Positions 1-7,504 of a DNA stretch of 9,042 nt are shown piece by piece. The stretch lies in the NCBI GenBank assembly GCA_023436945.1, contig JAEZHG010000114.1:1-9042 (forward strand), read 5' to 3'. This stretch comes from Pseudomonadota bacterium. Lineage in GTDB: Bacteria; Pseudomonadota; Alphaproteobacteria; Caulobacterales; Caulobacteraceae. Every line of letters begins with the position of its first letter. The first letter of the stretch is position 1. A program made the position numbers and the translations under genes. The notes below the pieces were generated by a model. The model did not search any database, was not told the origin of the DNA, and was given only the letters and a program-made list of their open reading frames with translations.

Positions 1-204
1 GGTTTCATCACCTTCCGGTCCTATGTCGCCAAGGTCGGGCGCTCGAAAGAGATCACCCTCTATTTCATCGTGCCGCCCAACAGCGCGGCGCGCGCCCTGT
101 CGGAATGGGATGCGATCCGCGACCGCGTCGGCGATGAAATCGGTGACGACAACCCCAACCGCTGGCTGACAATTGTCTTCACCGAAGATCTGGAATGGGC
201 CTGA
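1..204 (+). CDS. Probable cation diffusion facilitator transporter, C-terminal fragment
   Basis: Only the last 67 codons are present, and the gene begins left of the window. The reading frame is open from base 1 to TGA at 202-204. The visible protein contains SYVAKVGRSKEITLYFIVPP, a central DAIRDRVGDEIG stretch, and ends NRWLTIVFTEDLEWA. This alternation of beta strand, helix and beta strand, with a V/I-P-P turn and a final WLTIVFT strand, resembles the cytoplasmic C-terminal domain of one group of CDF-type Co/Zn/Cd transporters (COG3965-like). That domain follows the six membrane helices and mediates dimerisation and metal sensing. No membrane helix or metal-binding Asp/His motif is visible here, so the family call rests on recall of this C-terminal pattern. 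The metal specificity cannot be stated. The gene converges on the LysR gene with 15 bp between the two stop codons. Confidence 0.6.
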   Translation, partial: GFITFRSYVAKVGRSKEITLYFIVPPNSAARALSEWDAIRDRVGDEIGDDNPNRWLTIVFTEDLEWA

Positions 205-219
205 TCCAGGCAGACAGGT

Positions 220-1110
220 TTATCGGTCCCAGTCCGGAACCTCGCCATAGAGACCCGAGAGGAAGTCCATAAAGGCGGTCACCCGCGTTTCGGCCCGCGC
301 CCGTCCGGCGGTCAGAGCAAAGATGGCGATCTCGGATGCGCCGCTATAGTCGGGCAGGACTGTGACTAGTTGGCCGGACTTCAGTTCCTCGCCCACATCC
401 CATGTCGAGCGCAGGGCTATGCCGGCACCGGCCAGCACGAGTTCGCGGGCGACTTCGGATGAGTTGGTGCGCACACGGCTTCGTGCGCGGAAGGTGACGG
501 GGCCATCCGGCCCTTCCAGCCGCCAGTTGGACTGGTTCTCGGCGGCCAGATGGGCGTGGTGTTTCAGGTCTTCGAGCGAAGCGGGCGCACCGTTGCGGGT
601 GATATAGTCCGGGCTGGCGCACAGCACGCGTCGGTTGGGCGCAAGGCGGTGCATGGCGGGATTGTCCGGCTCCCACGCGCCAATGCGGACGGCCAAATCC
701 ACGTCCTCGGCCATCAGGTCCACGAAGGCATCCGTCAGGTTCAGTTCCAGCGTGAGGCGCGGGTGGGCCTCCAGAAACGGTTGCAGATAGGGAGCCAGAC
801 GCCTGCGCCCGAATGAGGTCGGGGCGGTGACACGCAGCAGACCGCGGGCCTGTGTCGTGCGGCGCGAGACCAGCGCTTCAAGGTCTTCAACCCCGTCCAG
901 AAGCTGCAATGCTCGCTCATAGACAAGCCGGCCCGCCTCTGTCGGGGCAAGGCGGCGCGAGGTGCGCTCGATCAGCCGCACGCCCAGCCTGTCCTCCAGA
1001 CGTGCCAGCCTGCGCGAGGCCATGGCGGGCGACAGGTCCAGCCGTCTAGCCGCGCCCGACAGGCTGCCTTCCTCAAGCGCACGAACGAAGATTTCGTATT
1101 CGGCCAGCAT
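220..1110 (-). CDS. LysR-family transcriptional regulator
   Basis: This encodes a 296-residue DNA-binding regulator, the usual length for LysR proteins. The winged helix-turn-helix occupies residues 1-60 (EIFVRALEEGSLSGAARRLD, then SPAMASRRLARLEDRLGVRL with the typical IERTSRRLAPTEAG wing). A linker helix runs to about residue 85. The periplasmic-binding-protein-like effector domain follows (about 88-287; LRVTAPTSFGRRRLAP, DLAVRIG, GAGIALRSTWDV). The sequence style (RLLRVTAPxxFGRR, DLAVRIG) is that of the CrgA-like LysR subgroup. The same frame stays open to 1239, but I chose ATG 1108-1110 because family members begin just before the YEIFVRALEEGSLS helix. A longer form would also run through the intergenic palindrome and overlap the glcB start. 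It is divergent from glcB with 105 bp between starts, so control of glcB and of itself is plausible but unproven. The inducer is unknown. Confidence 0.9.
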   Translation of the reverse strand: MLAEYEIFVRALEEGSLSGAARRLDLSPAMASRRLARLEDRLGVRLIERTSRRLAPTEAGRLVYERALQLLDGVEDLEALVSRRTTQARGLLRVTAPTSFGRRRLAPYLQPFLEAHPRLTLELNLTDAFVDLMAEDVDLAVRIGAWEPDNPAMHRLAPNRRVLCASPDYITRNGAPASLEDLKHHAHLAAENQSNWRLEGPDGPVTFRARSRVRTNSSEVARELVLAGAGIALRSTWDVGEELKSGQLVTVLPDYSGASEIAIFALTAGRARAETRVTAFMDFLSGLYGEVPDWDR

Positions 1111-1121
1111 GGCGCAAATCC

Positions 1122-1144
1122 ATCTTTGCAAAATATGCAAAGAT
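1122..1144. promoter_or_regulatory. Perfect 9-bp inverted repeat, candidate operator between LysR gene and glcB
   Basis: The arms ATCTTTGCA (1122-1130) and TGCAAAGAT (1136-1144) are exact reverse complements around the 5-bp spacer AAATA. The element is AT-rich within GC-rich surroundings. It lies 11 bp upstream of the LysR start codon and 71 bp upstream of the glcB start. It could be a LysR-type site (dyad with T-N11-A character). Alternatively, TTTGCAAA at 1125-1132 matches, from memory, the core recognised by RamB/ScfR-type regulators of acetate and short-chain acyl-CoA metabolism. The dyad is directly visible; which protein binds it is inference. It has no T-tract and is not a terminator. 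Confidence 0.65.
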
Positions 1145-1203
1145 AACGCGCATTCTTTACTGTCGATGGCAAGAGGGGCAGGCGCTAGGGTAGGGGCGAA
1201 TAT

Positions 1204-1210
1204 GGAGAGG
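1204..1210 (+). promoter_or_regulatory. Ribosome binding site of glcB
   Basis: GGAGAGG lies five bases before ATG 1216-1218, at standard spacing. It fixes the malate synthase start at this ATG rather than at the in-frame ATG four codons later (1228). Confidence 0.75.
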
Positions 1211-1215
1211 GCACT

Positions 1216-3369
1216 ATGGGCCAAGACATGATCCGCCACGGCAACCTAAGCGTCTCGCGCGCGCTGGATGCCTTCATCTCGGACCACGCCGCGCCAGGCA
1301 CGGGTGTGTCTGCGGGCCGCTTCTGGGAAGCGATGAACGCGCTGGTCACCGACTATGCCGAGCGTAACCGCGAGCTTCTCGCTCGCCGTGACCGTGGTCA
1401 GGCCAAGCTGGATGAATGGCACCGCGCCCATCCGGGCCAGCCTGATCCCAAGGCCTATCACGCCTTCCTCAGCGAGATCGGCTATATCGAGCCAGAGGTG
1501 GCCGATGTGCGCGTGGCCACCGAAAATGTCGATCCGGAACTGGCGACCATGGCTGGCCCGCAACTGGTCGTTCCACTGACCAATGCCCGCTATCTGCTGA
1601 ACGCCGCCAATGCCCGCTGGGGCAGCCTGTATGACGCCTTCTATGGCACCGATGCCCTCGGCGACCTGCCATCTGGCAAGGGCTATCACACCGAGCGCGG
1701 ACAGAAGGTCATCGACAAGGCGCGCGTCTTCCTCGATCGCGCGGCGCCACTGGCTAACGGCTCGCACGCTGATGCCGTGGCCTATCGTATCGACGGGGCG
1801 AACCTGTCGGTCGAACTGAAAGACGGCTCCGTCACCGCACTGTCAGATGCGGCGCAGTTTGTGGGCTATGCTGGCGATGCGTCCGCGCCGTCGGGCATTC
1901 TGCTGCGCAATAACGGCCTGCATTTCGAAATCGCCATAGACCGCAACCACCGCATCGGCGCGACCGATCCGGCGGGCGTGGCCGATGTGATCGTGGAATC
2001 GGCCCTGACCGCCATCTGCGATGCCGAAGACAGCGTTGCCGCCGTCGATGCCGAGGACAAGGTGCTGGTCTATGGCAACTGGCTGGGCCTGATGAAGGGC
2101 ACCTTGTCTGCCAGCTTCGACAAGGGCGGCAAGGTTCTGGAGCGCACGCTCAACCCTGATCGCCACTATACCGCACCGGATGGCTCGCGCCTGACGCTCA
2201 AGGGCCGCAGCGTGCTGTTGAAGCGCAATGTGGGCCTGCATCTGACCACCAATGCGGTGCTGGATGCCGAGGGTCGCGAAATCCCCGAGAACATTCTCGA
2301 CATCGCCGTGACGGGCCTGATCGGCCTGCATGATCTGGCACGTCCGGAAGCCGAGCGTAACAGCCGCGCGGGCTCGATCTATGTGGTGCGCCCCAAGATG
2401 CATGGCTCTGAAGAGGTTGCCTTCGCCAATGCCCTGTTTGGCGCGGTCGAACGCCTGCTGGGCCTGCCCAAGTTGACGCTGAAAATGGGCATCATGGACG
2501 AGGAGCGCCGCACCAGCGTCAATCTGAAGAACTGCATCGGTGCCGCCAGCGAGCGGGTTGTTTTCATCAACACCGGCTTCCTCGATCGCACGGGCGACGA
2601 AATCCACACCATGATGGAGGCTGGCCCCATCGTCCGCAAAGAGGCGGTGAAGGCGACCGGCTGGATCAAGGCTTATGAGGACCGCAACGTCGATATCGGC
2701 CTGAAAACCGGCCTGTCGAGCCGTGGCCAGATCGGCAAGGGCATGTGGGCCGCGCCGGACCGCATGGGCGATATGCTGGCGACCAAGGCCGGACACCCGA
2801 AGGCAGGGGCATCGACCGCATGGGTGCCATCCCCCACGGCGGCGACGCTGCATGCGCTGCACTATCATCAGGTCGATGTCTGGGCGGTGCAAAAGGAACT
2901 GGAAGGCCGTGCGCCGACGGGGCTTGGCCCGCTGCTGACCCTGCCGCTGATGGAGACGAAGCCGTCGGCAGAGGAAATCCGTCAGGAGCTGTGCAACAAC
3001 TGCCAAGGTATCCTTGGCTATGTGGTTCGCTGGATCGATCAGGGCGTCGGCTGTTCCAAGGTGCCGGACATCCACGACATCGGCCTGATGGAAGATCGCG
3101 CGACCTTGCGTATCTCCAGCCAGCACATCGCCAACTGGCTGCGCCACGGCATCACGACCGAGGCCGAGGTGATGGAGGCCATGAAGCGTATGGCACTGGT
3201 GGTAGACCGCCAGAACGCGGACGACCCGCAGTACAAGCCGCTGGCCCCGTCCTATGACGGCTATGCCTGGCAGGCGTCGGTTGATCTGGTGTTCAAGGGC
3301 CTGACCGAGCCGAACGGCTATACCGAGCACCTGCTGACGGCCTATCGCCGCAAGGCCAAACAGGGCTGA
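1216..3369 (+). CDS. glcB: Malate synthase G
   Basis: This condenses glyoxylate with acetyl-CoA to malate and CoA in the cytoplasm, the second step of the glyoxylate shunt and also used in glycolate/glyoxylate assimilation. The 717 residues match the roughly 720-residue monomeric G isoform; isoform A is about 530. Landmarks include LLKRNVG with the probable catalytic Arg337, the RPKMHG segment near 396, and IMDEERRTS with Mg-ligand candidate Glu429. [20 protein letters not shown] follows, with Asp457 as second Mg ligand, and then GVGCSKVPD with Cys613, the equivalent of a reactive cysteine in the E. coli enzyme. [20 protein letters not shown] carries the probable catalytic base Asp627. All expected active-site residues are present and the frame is intact. 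No isocitrate lyase or glycolate oxidase gene is nearby in this window. It is transcribed alone between a divergent LysR gene and a strong terminator, so it is probably monocistronic, and the upstream palindrome is its likely control site. Confidence 0.98.
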   Translation: MGQDMIRHGNLSVSRALDAFISDHAAPGTGVSAGRFWEAMNALVTDYAERNRELLARRDRGQAKLDEWHRAHPGQPDPKAYHAFLSEIGYIEPEVADVRVATENVDPELATMAGPQLVVPLTNARYLLNAANARWGSLYDAFYGTDALGDLPSGKGYHTERGQKVIDKARVFLDRAAPLANGSHADAVAYRIDGANLSVELKDGSVTALSDAAQFVGYAGDASAPSGILLRNNGLHFEIAIDRNHRIGATDPAGVADVIVESALTAICDAEDSVAAVDAEDKVLVYGNWLGLMKGTLSASFDKGGKVLERTLNPDRHYTAPDGSRLTLKGRSVLLKRNVGLHLTTNAVLDAEGREIPENILDIAVTGLIGLHDLARPEAERNSRAGSIYVVRPKMHGSEEVAFANALFGAVERLLGLPKLTLKMGIMDEERRTSVNLKNCIGAASERVVFINTGFLDRTGDEIHTMMEAGPIVRKEAVKATGWIKAYEDRNVDIGLKTGLSSRGQIGKGMWAAPDRMGDMLATKAGHPKAGASTAWVPSPTAATLHALHYHQVDVWAVQKELEGRAPTGLGPLLTLPLMETKPSAEEIRQELCNNCQGILGYVVRWIDQGVGCSKVPDIHDIGLMEDRATLRISSQHIANWLRHGITTEAEVMEAMKRMALVVDRQNADDPQYKPLAPSYDGYAWQASVDLVFKGLTEPNGYTEHLLTAYRRKAKQG

Positions 3370-3377
3370 GACATGCG

Positions 3378-3410
3378 GGGGCGGGCCATCGGGTCTGCCC
3401 CTTTATTTTT
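3378..3410 (+). terminator. Rho-independent terminator of glcB
   Basis: The 10-bp stem has GGGGCGGGCC (3378-3387) facing GGTCTGCCCC (3392-3401), with two G-T wobble pairs and a four-base ATCG loop. It is followed immediately by TTTATTTTT (3402-3410). It begins nine bases after the glcB stop codon and separates glcB from the downstream unit. Confidence 0.92.
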
Positions 3411-3427
3411 CTGCGAAAAATCGAACG

Positions 3428-3448
3428 TGGTTAAGGGTCGTTAACCAT
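3428..3448. promoter_or_regulatory. Candidate CtrA binding site with 7-bp dyad
   Basis: TGGTTAA (3428-3434) and TTAACCA (3441-3447) form a perfect dyad around a 6-bp spacer. The right half extends to TTAACCAT (3441-3448), the exact 8-base form described for some CtrA sites in Caulobacter. The overall TTAA-N6-TTAAC arrangement is one base shorter than the classical TTAA-N7-TTAA consensus. The centre is about 75 bp upstream of the 41-codon ORF start, a suitable promoter distance. I saw no other TTAACC element in the window. Binding by CtrA is inference. Confidence 0.45.
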
Positions 3449-3487
3449 GAAATCGGATATTCTTCCTCACACAAACCAGTGCATTTT

Positions 3488-3492
3488 GATTC
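3488..3492. promoter_or_regulatory. GATTC (GANTC) site, possible CcrM methylation target in promoter
   Basis: GATTC sits 40 bp downstream of the TTAACCAT element and 20 bp before the start codon of the small ORF. GANTC is the target of the cell-cycle methyltransferase CcrM in alphaproteobacteria, where promoter-located sites can couple transcription to replication. A single 5-mer is weak alone. It is listed because of its position next to the CtrA-like box. Confidence 0.3.
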
Positions 3493-3512
3493 TGTAGATG
3501 AGGGATACGGCG

Positions 3513-3638
3513 ATGCCGTTGGAGATTTACAAAGGCAAAGGTCGCAAGCTGCGCCGCGTGGATTTCAGCCGTCAGGGCGATGTGTTCTTCCGTCTTCTTT
3601 CGGGCTGGCTGCGCAGCGGCGGGTTCGTTGCCCGCTAA
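3513..3638 (+). CDS. Small basic protein of unknown function, 41 aa
   Basis: I do not recognise this product. It starts MPLEIYKGKGRKLRRVDF and ends LLSGWLRSGGFVAR, with ten Lys/Arg against three Asp/Glu. It has a basic N-terminal half and an FFRLLSGWL segment (25-33) that could form a short amphipathic or membrane-touching helix. It is too short and polar to be a clear membrane protein. AGGGA at 3501-3505 lies seven bases before ATG 3513. An in-frame ATG at 3498 would add five residues but has no ribosome site before it. The stop TAA (3636-3638) overlaps the AAGGG that serves the aminotransferase 16 bases on, so the two genes are probably co-transcribed and perhaps translationally coupled. 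It could be a real small protein or a translated leader controlling the next gene. Its reality rests on ribosome site, spacing and promoter-like sequence upstream, not on homology. Confidence 0.55.
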   Translation: MPLEIYKGKGRKLRRVDFSRQGDVFFRLLSGWLRSGGFVAR

Positions 3639-3653
3639 GGGTGGCTTGATCGT

Positions 3654-4820
3654 ATGAAGCCGCACCCCCGTTTCGCTGACGCCTCCACGACGATTTTCGA
3701 GGAAATGTCGGGGCTGGCCCGCCAGACGGGGGCTATCAATCTGGGGCAGGGCTTCCCCGAAAGCGCAGGGCCGCTAGCCTTGCGTCAGGCCGCGGCCAAG
3801 GCGGCGGTCGAGGGCTGGAACCAGTATGCGCCCTCGCGCGGCACGCCCGAACTGCGCGCTGCGGTGGTCGAGCATTATAACCGTTTTCACGGCGCCGATC
3901 TGGATACTGATCGCGTGCTGGTCACCTCCGGCGCGACAGAGGCGCTGGCCGCATCGCTGATGGCGTGGGTCAAGGAAGGTGACGAGGTCATCATCTTCGA
4001 GCCTGCCTATGATGCCTATCGCCCGCTGATCGAAAGGGCTGGCGGTGTGGTGAGGGCGGTCCAGCTATCGCCACCGCACTGGCGTTTGGAAGAAGAGGCA
4101 CTGAGGGCCGCCATAACGCCCGCGACCCGCGTGGTCCTGTTCAACAATCCGATGAACCCTGCCTCGCGCGTGTTTGACGCGAAGGAGTTGTCCGTACTGG
4201 CCCGTGTCTGTGTGGAGCATGACCTTGTCGCCATCTCAGACGAGGTGTGGGAGCACGTGGTTTTTGACGGGCGCGAGCACCTGCCTCTGGCGCTGGTCGA
4301 GGGCATGAATGAGCGCACGATCAAGATCGGCTCTGCGGGCAAGATGTTTGGTCTTACGGGCTGGAAGATTGGCTTTGTCTGTGCCGAACCCAATTTGATC
4401 GAACCTGTCGCCAAGGCCCACCAGTTCATCACTTTTGCGACCCCGCCGATGCTGCAAATCGCCGTGGCCGAAGGGCTGGCGTGGGAAAGACCTTACTTCG
4501 ATGCGATGCAAGCAGAACTTGAGGCGTCGAGGGATTGTCTGAAGCGCGCGCTGGAGCAGGCGGGCTATGTGTGTCTCGACAGTCAGGGGGCGTATTTCCT
4601 CAGCGTAGATCTGGCGGCGTCGGGCATTTCAATCGGCGACGTCGATTTCTGTAATCGCATTGTTCGAGACTTTGGCGTGGCCGCCATACCTGTATCGGCC
4701 TTCGTTTCAGGAAGCGGGCAGGGGGCGGTTGTGCGTTTCTGCTTCGCCAAGCCTGATGAGGTGTTGATCGAGGCTGCAAAGCGTCTGGGCGAGGCGCGGC
4801 GAGCGCTCATATCCGTTTGA
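3654..4820 (+). CDS. PLP-dependent class I/II aminotransferase (kynurenine/methionine/glutamine aminotransferase-like)
   Basis: A 388-residue fold-type I aminotransferase, the usual length for the family, acting in the cytoplasm on an amino acid and a 2-oxo acid. The order of motifs is complete: INLGQGFPES (28-37, substrate and cofactor entrance), SRGTPELRAAV (61-71), VTSGATEAL (cofactor phosphate loop), and NNPMNPAS with Asn168 contacting PLP. Next come ISDEVWEHVVFDG with Asp196 pairing with the pyridine nitrogen, and GSAGKMFGLTGWKIGF with the Schiff-base Lys230. VVRFCFAK carries Arg361, which binds the substrate carboxylate. The GQGFPE and SAGKMFGLTGWK motifs place it with the kynurenine aminotransferase / cysteine-conjugate beta-lyase / YbdL methionine aminotransferase branch. 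The exact substrate cannot be read from sequence. ATG 3654 is supported by AAGGGTGG at 3637-3644 and by the usual N-terminus of the branch. The upstream small ORF is likely in the same transcript. The hybrid kinase follows after 68 bp with no obvious terminator between. Confidence 0.93.
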   Translation: MKPHPRFADASTTIFEEMSGLARQTGAINLGQGFPESAGPLALRQAAAKAAVEGWNQYAPSRGTPELRAAVVEHYNRFHGADLDTDRVLVTSGATEALAASLMAWVKEGDEVIIFEPAYDAYRPLIERAGGVVRAVQLSPPHWRLEEEALRAAITPATRVVLFNNPMNPASRVFDAKELSVLARVCVEHDLVAISDEVWEHVVFDGREHLPLALVEGMNERTIKIGSAGKMFGLTGWKIGFVCAEPNLIEPVAKAHQFITFATPPMLQIAVAEGLAWERPYFDAMQAELEASRDCLKRALEQAGYVCLDSQGAYFLSVDLAASGISIGDVDFCNRIVRDFGVAAIPVSAFVSGSGQGAVVRFCFAKPDEVLIEAAKRLGEARRALISV

Positions 4821-4888
4821 TGCGATTGCCTATGTGAAGGGCGCGCGGCTGTAATCCCTTCTTAGTGAAGCGCGAATAGTAAGGCCGC

Positions 4889-7438
4889 ATGTACGGAGTA
4901 TCTGGCCAACGACGCGCCCCCATTGCGTTGACCCTTTGTGTCATTCTTGGAAGCCTTGCCTTGCCGGCAATGGCCGAGGGAACGCGCCCGTCTACCCTTT
5001 CAGGACCCGCTGCAGTCGGCGCTGTCGATAGCAGTGCTCTGGATCTGGCCATGGCTGTCAGAAAGCGTGCGTTCGATACCAGTTTCCATGCCCTGATCAC
5101 CTTTGCCGAACAGGCCAGAGACCGTAACGACCGCGAGGGTTTAAGCCGCCTTCAGCACGTCATCACCGTTCTGGTCGAAGCCAAGAATTATGAGGTGGCC
5201 GAGAACTGGAACCGCGAACTGATCCGCGCAGCCCAGCGGCAGAATGCGGATGATTATCTAGAGGTCACACGCCTCAATGCGATGATGATCGAGCATTATC
5301 GTACGGACAGCGTCCCCCTGGACCAGGTCCGCGAGATGGCCGATAGCCAGAAGATGTGGCTGCCCAAGGTTCTGTCACGCGTCGCGCTGGCACGCTTAAA
5401 TGCCGAGGACCGTAAGGCCGCTGAATCCATCAGCATGCTGGCCAATACCATTCCCTTGATTCCGAAGGGCAAGGAACACGAGGCCAATGTCGCGGCCCTC
5501 GTTTGGGACAGTCTGTCGATTGCCCACACGGTCGTGGACGATGTGCCCGGCTTTATGAAGGCTGTGCAGAAGGCCGAGGAATACAAACTGTCCTCGCCCT
5601 ATCCGCAGCCGGAATATGAGGCGCTCTATAGACTGGCAATGACGCTCGGCTTTGTGGGGCGCTATGACGAGTCGCAGGGCGTGGTCGATATCTATCGCGA
5701 GTTGGCTGACCGTTCCGGCTCGCCGATGCGTCAGGCGCAGGCGGGCAATCTGTGCGGTTATGCGGCGGCGGTGCGTGACGACTACAATGCGGTGATGGAA
5801 TGTCTGGCACCGTTTGGTCCGAACCTCGATGTGCCGCAGTCGGTACGAAACGTGATGTTGGTCCGTCGCGCCACGGCCTATTCCCGCACCCGTCAGGTGG
5901 CGCTGGCCCGTCGTGACCTTGAGGAACTGCGTGCAATGGTACGCAGTGGGCAGATGCGGGCTTCGCCGTCCCTTACGCGGGCGGAAGGCGAGTTTATGAT
6001 CGCCACAGGTGACTATATTCGCGGCAATGACGTGCTTCGCGAATACCACCTGAGCCAGTTCCGCCGTGCGTCCCAGAACTATGGCGCGGTGATGCAGCAG
6101 ATTCTGGTGGGGGCTGACGAGCAACTAAAACGCTCCGAGGAAGCCAACCGCCTGAAGATGGAAACCATTGTCCAGCAGCGCTGGCTGGTGGGGTTGGGGG
6201 CGCTTGTTGGGCTGATCTTCGGCGTGATGTTCATCCGCCAGCGCAGCCTGTCCCGCAAGCTCCAGCGCAAGCGTCAGCAGGAGCGCGAGTTCTATAGCCG
6301 TCAGGCCGAGTTCTTCACCAACGTCAGCCACGAGATCCGCACGCCGCTAAATGGCGTTGTGGCCATGGCCGATGCTCTGGGGAATGCAGAGCTTAGTCCC
6401 GAGGCGCAAAAGATGGCGCGCATTATCGCCACTTCGAGCAACAATCTCGAACGCCTGCTATCCGACTTCCTCGACAGCGCCAAGATGGATGCGGGGCAGC
6501 TCTCCATCGAGAACGAGCCGTTTGATCTGGCGCAGGCTGTGGCCGATGTCGTGGCTCTATGGACCCCGAGCGCCACTGAAAAAGGTGTGCGCATCATGAC
6601 CCAGATGGGCGAGGGCACGCGCCGCTGGGTCATGGGCGACAAGGGACGCCTGACGCAGGTGCTGAACAACCTCGTCAGCAACGCGCTGAAGTTCACCGAA
6701 AAGGGCCGCATCGTTCTTAGTGTGGTGGCACAGCGCGGAGACAATGTGCTGTTTGCCGTGACCGACACAGGCATCGGCTTTGACATGAAGGACCGCGCGA
6801 AACTTTTCGCGCGCTACAGTCAGGCCGATGGCACCATCACCCGTCGTTTTGGCGGTACGGGACTGGGGCTGTCGATCAGCTATCAGCTGGTGTCGCTGAT
6901 GGGCGGTGAGCTGGATTGCGATAGCGAAGTGGGTATGGGCTCGCAGTTCTGGTTCGACATCGCCCTTCCGGCAGTGGCGGGCAAGGAAAGCATCCGCGCG
7001 CCGTTTACAGGGCCGGAAGAGGGGGGCGAGGTCTCCCGCTACCTCGTGGTGGATGACAATGCGACCAACCGCACGATCATCTCCATGCTGCTCAAGAGTG
7101 AAACCCGTCAGCTCTATTTCGCTGAGAACGGTCAGGAGGCTGTCGATCTGGCTGCTCAGATGCAGTTCGACGTAATTTTGATGGATGTGCAGATGCCGGT
7201 TATGAGCGGCACGGACGCCATCCGGATCATCCGTGCACAGGAAATGGCCGAGGGTCGCAAACCGGCGACGATTGTCATCCTGTCAGCCAATGCCGACAGC
7301 CATCACAAGAAGGAGGGCGTCGATGCCGGTGCCGATGGCCACATCGCCAAGCCGATTGTGCTGGGGCGGCTGCTCGAAGGAATCAACGAGGCGATCCTGA
7401 AGCGCGAAGGCGCAGGGGCAGAATCAGTCGCGGTATAG
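4889..7438 (+). CDS. Hybrid sensor histidine kinase/response regulator with periplasmic TPR-like sensor
   Basis: An 849-residue inner-membrane signalling protein. Residues 1-29 are a signal peptide (basic QRR, hydrophobic core, AMA then EG cleavage site). About 35-425 is helical and repeat-like (AVARDDYNAV-type paired helices, LYRLAMTLGFVGRYDES, YSRTRQVALARRDLEEL), resembling degenerate TPRs, and should lie in the periplasm. A coiled stretch leads to the single TM helix 432-449 (WLVGLGALVGLIFGVMFI) and a charged linker. The HisKA domain carries FFTNVSHEIRTPLNG with phospho-accepting His481. The ATPase domain has the N-box LNNLVSNALKF (592-602), G1 DTGIGF (626-631) and G2 GGTGLGLSIS (655 on). 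The receiver domain (717-835) has acidic pair Asp722/Asp723, phospho-acceptor Asp766 in LMDVQMPVMSG, Ser799 and Lys821. All catalytic residues are intact. There is no HPt domain and no partner regulator next door, so its output is unknown. AAGG at 4881-4884 precedes ATG 4889. Confidence 0.95.
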   Translation: MYGVSGQRRAPIALTLCVILGSLALPAMAEGTRPSTLSGPAAVGAVDSSALDLAMAVRKRAFDTSFHALITFAEQARDRNDREGLSRLQHVITVLVEAKNYEVAENWNRELIRAAQRQNADDYLEVTRLNAMMIEHYRTDSVPLDQVREMADSQKMWLPKVLSRVALARLNAEDRKAAESISMLANTIPLIPKGKEHEANVAALVWDSLSIAHTVVDDVPGFMKAVQKAEEYKLSSPYPQPEYEALYRLAMTLGFVGRYDESQGVVDIYRELADRSGSPMRQAQAGNLCGYAAAVRDDYNAVMECLAPFGPNLDVPQSVRNVMLVRRATAYSRTRQVALARRDLEELRAMVRSGQMRASPSLTRAEGEFMIATGDYIRGNDVLREYHLSQFRRASQNYGAVMQQILVGADEQLKRSEEANRLKMETIVQQRWLVGLGALVGLIFGVMFIRQRSLSRKLQRKRQQEREFYSRQAEFFTNVSHEIRTPLNGVVAMADALGNAELSPEAQKMARIIATSSNNLERLLSDFLDSAKMDAGQLSIENEPFDLAQAVADVVALWTPSATEKGVRIMTQMGEGTRRWVMGDKGRLTQVLNNLVSNALKFTEKGRIVLSVVAQRGDNVLFAVTDTGIGFDMKDRAKLFARYSQADGTITRRFGGTGLGLSISYQLVSLMGGELDCDSEVGMGSQFWFDIALPAVAGKESIRAPFTGPEEGGEVSRYLVVDDNATNRTIISMLLKSETRQLYFAENGQEAVDLAAQMQFDVILMDVQMPVMSGTDAIRIIRAQEMAEGRKPATIVILSANADSHHKKEGVDAGADGHIAKPIVLGRLLEGINEAILKREGAGAESVAV

Positions 7439-7450
7439 ATCAAAAACAAC

Positions 7451-7476
7451 AAAGCCCTGTTTCGGCAGGACTTTTT
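7451..7476 (+). terminator. Intrinsic terminator downstream of hybrid kinase gene
   Basis: AAAGCCCTG (7451-7459) pairs with CAGGACTTT (7466-7474) with a single C-A mismatch around a TTTCGG loop. The 3' arm runs into a five-T tract followed by CG. It starts 12 bases after the kinase stop codon and ends the rightward transcript before the oppositely oriented tRNA gene. Confidence 0.75.
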
Positions 7477-7504
7477 CGTATCTGCAATATAAACCGCACA
7501 AACG

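Noticed and set aside
199..211. Small hairpin GCCTG/CAGGC over the CDF stop codon as a terminator
   Set aside because: Only a 5-bp stem with a 3-base loop and no T-tract on either strand.
1111..1239. Extension of the LysR frame by 43 residues to an ATG at 1239
   Set aside because: The extra residues do not resemble LysR N-termini, would run through the palindrome and would overlap the glcB start. ATG 1110 matches the family start.
1843..3330. Long open frame (495 codons) on the minus strand inside glcB
   Set aside because: Antisense shadow of a highly conserved enzyme gene in GC-rich DNA. The product is His/Gln/Arg-rich with no recognisable domain.
3447..3497. 16-codon ORF beginning at the ATG within the CtrA-like box, a possible leader peptide
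   Set aside because: No ribosome site precedes it, and it has no run of a regulatory amino acid or attenuator-like hairpins.
4836..4861. GAAGGG/CCCTTC inverted repeat between aminotransferase and kinase genes
   Set aside because: Six-bp arms with a 14-base loop and no T-tract. Not convincing as terminator or operator.
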